A stretch of DNA of 64,000 nt, from positions 1 through 64,000 of the forward strand of contig RCAB01000054.1 of assembly GCA_003640385.1 (NCBI GenBank). Direction: 5' to 3'. Below are positions 59,117-64,000 of this stretch, in pieces. Both the position numbers and the translations under genes were made by a program. The notes beneath the pieces were generated by a model, which saw only the letters and a list, made by a program, of their open reading frames with translations, did not search any database and was not told where the DNA came from. How positions within the stretch are numbered: position 1 is the first letter of the stretch; each line of letters begins with the position of its first letter. The DNA is from Setaria digitata (Eukaryota > Nematoda > Chromadorea > Rhabditida > Setariidae).

Positions 59117-61049
59117 GTCCTGAAACATCTTTTAGTACGCACTGATATTCTAAAGTGCATCGCCTAACTATGAATCTAATTCCATTTAAATTTTTACAAA
59201 GACGCTTGACAGTAATTAGTAAGTTCGCCAAATCTTGATCGAATTATAATCTTAATAGATTCCTAAAACCCGTTCCATCTCCACCCTGTATAACTTAGCT
59301 ACTCACTCTTTGCCTGCACTATTGCTCATATTATAAAAGCATCTCAATCTCAACACCATCAAATCTCAAACCCGCTCAATACATCACAAAAGAAATGAAA
59401 CCATAATCTCAAAATCACACTTATATATTGAAAGTATTCACCTTTACATACTACTAATCTCTGACTTCCCAATATTCTTAGGGAGATCAAATTACATTAT
59501 TTTTTACTACCAACCTTAAACATGAGAGTTTATGAAATAAAGCTTAGTTTCCAATAATTTCCTCAATTTTTAACCACACACGACTTCGTCCATTGTCCTT
59601 CTCGCAGCTGCCTTGCAATCCACCGCCCTCAATTTTACTCCGAACATATGCCTGAGCCCAAGCTATTGCAATATTCCGTTTTTTTTTTTTCAAAAACTAC
59701 TCCTAACCCCTCCCGAAAAAACCAGCATGAAAGACGGCTTAAAGAAGCGGGAGAATACGCAAACTCATTTCTCTCGATGGCGCCATAAAATATTCCGTTC
59801 GAGATCAATGATTCCTTGTTAACACTATCATGTTGCTATATGTTAGTGTTACTAAAAACCACTGCATTAGTCTAGTTCAACGACAGCTTCGATTCTAATT
59901 AAATTTCCCAATAACTTATTGATTGAATAAAAGAAGACTAACTGCGTCTGCATGAAAACCCCAAGCAGCAGCAACAAAGGGTTACTCACTTCACTTACAT
60001 AAGAAATAGAAAAAAACAATTCAAAAAAACATATGAAAAAGTGTGGAAGAATGAGAGAAGATTGATTGCACAGCTTAAAATTACATAAACGATCACGTAA
60101 TTCAATGAAATATATACTAGTAACAATCTAAAAAAGAACTAATAAGTTAATTTTTATATGAATCGGAACAGTTTGAGTACACTTTCAACATGTTATCGCA
60201 TTTCCATACATTTAAAACCGTTACCCAAAAACATCAAAATAATTATCGAATTCAAACTACCCCGCCGTAAAAAATTCCTCATTTCATGATTGATTGCATG
60301 CAACGAAAATGCAATGACTTAGTTCAATAATAAACTGACTTCAAACAAGTTGGACTTAGTTTTAAAGGGGTGGTAGATTTTATATGTTCTTTCTTTTAAG
60401 AAATTTAGATCTAATTCTAGAGGTAATTGCTTGGAGCTCTGTTTCTAGTGTGCGGGAAATTTTGTTTTTTGCACTCAGCAAGAACTTTATTTTAGGGTAG
60501 CTAAACTTTAATTACATGACACGGATGAATTAATTAACAGGGATTTCCATACTTTTAAGGCTTTAAAATTTTTCAGCAGCATAATTAGTTTATGCTATAG
60601 ATTGCGGAATTTAAATATATTATTCCCTTCCACAACTTTTCATTTGAAATATGAAAAAAAGATGAAGTCAGCGTTTTGAATTTAAATAAGAGAAATTAAA
60701 TAAGGCAATATTTCATGCGTATTCATAAATTACTTTAGACTAGAAAGATTAGAATTGCTGGAGACTACAATTTAATTATATAAGTGTTGGAGAATGTATG
60801 TTCTTCATAATTACTTTCCCTCAATTTGCCGGAAATTTTATGATATAAAGTTGCTATTTTATTCTTCTCATTGAAATTCAAAACATTGACAAAACAAGTT
60901 ATCATCCTGGATATTAATTGATAAGTTTGGATATTCCTTGTCGATTTCGAACCTTATCTATTTAACTCATTTTTGCTCATTGTAGTACTCTAAAAATGTA
61001 AAAGTTATGTGGTGCATTTAATTTTTTGCTCCTGTATGTTCTAGATAAG
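59117..61049. promoter_or_regulatory. Shared upstream region of divergent saps-1 and UTP3
   Basis: About 1.9 kb separates the start codons of the minus-strand saps-1 and the plus-strand UTP3 homologue, so both promoters should lie here. Part of it (59220-59720) is slightly more GC-rich than the rest. No TATA or initiator element can be assigned by eye. Confidence 0.45.
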
Positions 61050-63775
61050 ATGAATTCAGAAGAGGATAGCGACGAGATTTATGATGAAATTGATCGTTAT
61101 CATATGTCACTAGATATATCCGAGAATAATAATCAAGGAAATGTGAATCGCAGACAAGTGGAAGTATTAAACGTCGAGGGAGATTCGTCCAGTGATGATG
61201 AAGATATTGACTTTAACAACGACGAAGATGGAAATGCGTTTTCGGATTCTGATGAAGAAGGTCCAAATGATGTCGAAAAATGTAAGTTCTTATGAGCTTT
61301 GGTGGAAGTGATAATATTAATAAAATGTCATACGTGATCACAAAATGTCTCCAAAAGGATTCATCACATATGAAAAGATAGTGCGAGTATATGAGAACTG
61401 TGGTTCTTCTCACTAATGGTAATTTGCACAGTTCTTTTCAACATTGAGCATAATATCTTTAAAGAGTGAAAAGAAGATCAATAGGAATAAAAGGAAGGAA
61501 TAGAAAAGAAGTTCAGAATGATAAGTGAATTAACGGAAAAGGCAGTTAAAGGTAACCACGTGATCTTAATAATTTTACCGTTTAAGTATTTTGGAGTTGA
61601 AAAAAGACGATTTCAGTTTTGCCTTCGGCTGATAAATGGGGTAGTGGTAGGAGAAGTTTCTACAATACTTCATATGTCGACGAGGATTGGGGTGGCATGA
61701 ATGAAGCGGAAGCAGAATTAGCCGAACTGGAAGAAGAAGACGCTATTGCTAGACAGAAGAAAATGGATGCTGCCCTGGGTCTTGTGTCCATTCAGTTCCA
61801 GGTTTATATCAAACGCTGGATTATTTAAACTAAGAAGTCAAGCTGTAAACTAAAGTATGTGAATATCTGATTTTAGGATGAGACCCCAGAAAAAGAAACC
61901 GTTGAAGACCTAAACCACTTTTCGGATATTGGAAGCATGACCGCAGAAGAACAGTATCAGTACTTTTTAAAAGTTAATCCGGATTTAAAACAAATATTCG
62001 ATGAGTATCAGACGAAGGCAGGTTTTTTTTTCAAGCAAGTTTGAATGTTCAGCTCATTTTTATTATCCGGAAGAGAATAAAACCTTTAATGTCGTTTTAC
62101 AACTTTACACGCTTCAATCCTGCTTTAACCTTATTTGTATTTTGTTTAGTATGATAAAAGGTATTATTCATATGGGATTAAACATTTCTTATTCATTGAG
62201 TCTAATTGTAGCGCTTTACAGAGAACATATTTCTTAGCCGAAGTGCTTCCTCTCCTAGGCCTCGTTCACTCAATAAAACATGTGCGAGTAGGCTTAATAT
62301 TGGAAAAACAATTACTTCTTGCAGTTAACGTCTTTTCGAGGTAAACGTTATTATTTCTTCAAGCATGTAGCAGGCATTAATGCCACATTTAACACATTTA
62401 AAGGTGAGTAACGTGCACTCTGTTCCTTGTCATTTGTTTTACTTTATTAGTATCGAATGGATAGTTTGAATAATTCGTGACATATGCGTAATAAATCAAC
62501 CACATTATAAAAATAGAAAACTTTCCAGTGAAAAGGTCTTCTCGAAAGTTCTTCTTTATACTGCATACTGCCAAAATATATTTAAAGCATGTTCAGATGT
62601 GTAATTTTTGACTCATGAGGAACCAGAAAAACGGTCGTAAAAAGACTGATAATTCCTGAAGTTCAATTATTGACAACAGAAAAATATAATAATACAACGA
62701 TGATTTGTTCTTTATACGAATGTAATGGATTTTTTTTTTTTATTGGTTGAATACTAAACGATTTTTTTTCCTTTTTAGATACTTAACCAATTTGTTATTT
62801 GCGTTACATATAAAAATTGTTGGCAGTTCACACCATGAACTTCCCCAGTTTATCGACCATCCTGTTTTACAGGCTATACCAAATCTTCAAAAAGTAACTT
62901 TTCCTTTGATCTGATCTCTAAAATGCTTTTTATTGGATTCTTCGCTAAAAACAAAAAAAGAAAAAAAAAATTGGATGCCTTCAGTTGTAATCTCTAGTTG
63001 TTAGGGTTCTGAGGGAGAATCAAAAAAAAAAAAAAATTTCTTAACATTGGACACAATGTCATGATTCTGTCACGTACATCATGTTTCATCATATTTTCAT
63101 AATATTGTTTCAAGATCTATAATGTTTCATAGGAAGTTTTCGACGTCATGTGCTTCCTAAAAAAACACAGTGGCCTTCTTCGGAAGATGCGGAACATTAA
63201 ATTGAGCGATGTTGAAGATATATTGAACAAATTCCCAACAGTAGAATACATACGGAAATCAAGAATTCCTAAAGGGAACCAAGAAAATGAACAATTAATG
63301 GAAGATGGAGAGAACGGCGAAATTCAGATTACGAAAGACTTCACAGAGGAGGAGATTACAAAACGTCTGATAACTAGCCAGGTTAGCTGTATAGTGGGTA
63401 TGGCTAATAACTGCATGCCAGCGTTTCAGAATCTTTTTGTTAATATTATCAATAATATGATTTTTTATAATCTTTAAATTCATCGACGTTAATGATGTCG
63501 ATATGAAAACCCTATAATGTTGATCTCTTCTGCAATCTCGACTGTGTATCACTTTTTTTTTTTTTTTTTTACAGATTGAAAAGAATAAAGGTTTACAAAG
63601 TAAGAGGAAGAAAGGAACTCAACATTCACGGATTAAGAAGAGGAAACAGTTCAAGAAAGCATTAATCAAAAAACATTCACAAAGAGCTGATGCGCGAAAA
63701 GAATTAACTCCTTACGGCGGCGAAACACGAGGAATTAGAGCATCGACTGTGAGAAGTGTCAAACTAAAAGCTTAA
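61050..63775 (+). CDS. UTP3: UTP3/SAS10, small-subunit processome component
   Basis: Seven plus-strand exons: 61050-61281, 61617-61801, 61877-62021, 62238-62340, 62779-62893, 63133-63381, 63575-63775. All phases agree, giving 409 residues. UTP3/SAS10 is a nucleolar protein of the U3 snoRNP/SSU processome needed for 18S rRNA maturation. It has a very acidic N-terminus (EEDSDEIYDEID, DSSSDDEDIDF), then KWGSGRRSFYNTSYVDEDWGG and an acidic helix. The central Sas10/Utp3/C1D domain follows (FLKVNPDLKQIFDEYQTKAE to HPVLQAIPNLQK). The basic C-terminal Sas10 domain runs from IEKNKGLQSKRKK to PYGGETRGIRASTVRSVKLK, the family's most conserved block. The start lies five bases after a TTCTAG acceptor, suggesting trans-splicing. 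The gene is divergent from saps-1. Confidence 0.95.
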
Positions 63776-63794
63776 AGAAATTAACTGATTTTAC

Positions 63795-63800
63795 AATAAA
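63795..63800 (+). terminator. Polyadenylation signal of UTP3
   Basis: AATAAA begins 19 bases after the UTP3 stop codon. A canonical signal at that distance is typical of short nematode 3' UTRs. Confidence 0.6.
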
Positions 63801-64000
63801 TAATTCTCCTTAATCTGAGACCACACTTTATATTCCCTTTGGATTTCACTGGTAGCAATCATATAACACATATGACAGTACACTTTAAAATACTGTAATA
63901 CCCATCTAATAACATTCATTACTAACTTTTGCTGCGGGAATACTCGATAAATCGACGTTATGAATACCTTCCACTAGCGCCAACAATGAACATGTGAAAA
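63801..64000. other. Window end, nothing recognised
   Basis: Short AT-rich flank beyond the UTP3 polyadenylation signal, with no supported feature. Confidence 0.5.

Noticed and set aside
1..64000. CRISPR arrays, bacterial operons, phage or prophage features
   Set aside because: All recognised genes are intron-containing eukaryotic genes; the tandem repeats present do not have regular spacers.

Overview
This is a eukaryotic window, most likely from a filarial (clade III) nematode. The DNA is very AT-rich with many poly-A/T runs and microsatellites. Genes are split into short exons with TTTCAG-type acceptors, and several genes carry a 3' splice acceptor immediately upstream of the start codon, as expected for spliced-leader trans-splicing. 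Protein content also fits: a two-domain nematode galectin, a nematode-type insulin, and neighbouring RagA and SAMP1 homologues. The species is not determinable from the sequence alone.

Layout, left to right. 1-4.6 kb: non-coding, with two GC-richer patches. 4.6-7.4 kb (+): tandem-repeat galectin, interrupted by single-N joins that duplicate one exon. 8.6-15.5 kb (+): PIGG/GPI7, the enzyme adding ethanolamine phosphate to the second mannose of GPI anchors. 15.9-16.2 kb (+): possible relic of an ABCC-type transporter. 18.3-21.5 kb (-): leishmanolysin-like (M8) metallopeptidase with HEIMH and a Met-turn; its flanks carry tandem and inverted repeats. 27.6-30.9 kb (-): an insulin-like peptide whose B and A chains lie on exons 2.7 kb apart. 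31-40.7 kb: intergenic. 40.8-42.6 kb (+): a 58-residue, 10-cysteine metallothionein-like protein below a GATA-rich upstream region.

44.4-59.1 kb is a minus-strand cluster, in transcription order: SAPS-domain PP6 regulatory subunit (saps-1), a small unidentified gene, RagA GTPase (raga-1) and the inner-nuclear-membrane protein SAMP1/TMEM201 (samp-1). From 61 kb on the plus strand, divergent from saps-1, is UTP3/SAS10 of the small-subunit processome.

Gene models were spliced by hand from phase-consistent GT-AG junctions (two probably GC-AG). For galectin, insulin, metallothionein-like, raga-1, samp-1, saps-1 and UTP3 the exon lengths sum to complete open frames. PIGG has one unresolved junction near its 3' end, and the M8 gene lacks its pro-domain exons, an internal exon and its C-terminus. 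The most interesting items are the metallothionein-like gene with its GATA pair, the eight-cysteine insulin, the divergent M8 gene, and the conserved nutrient-signalling/nuclear-envelope gene cluster.
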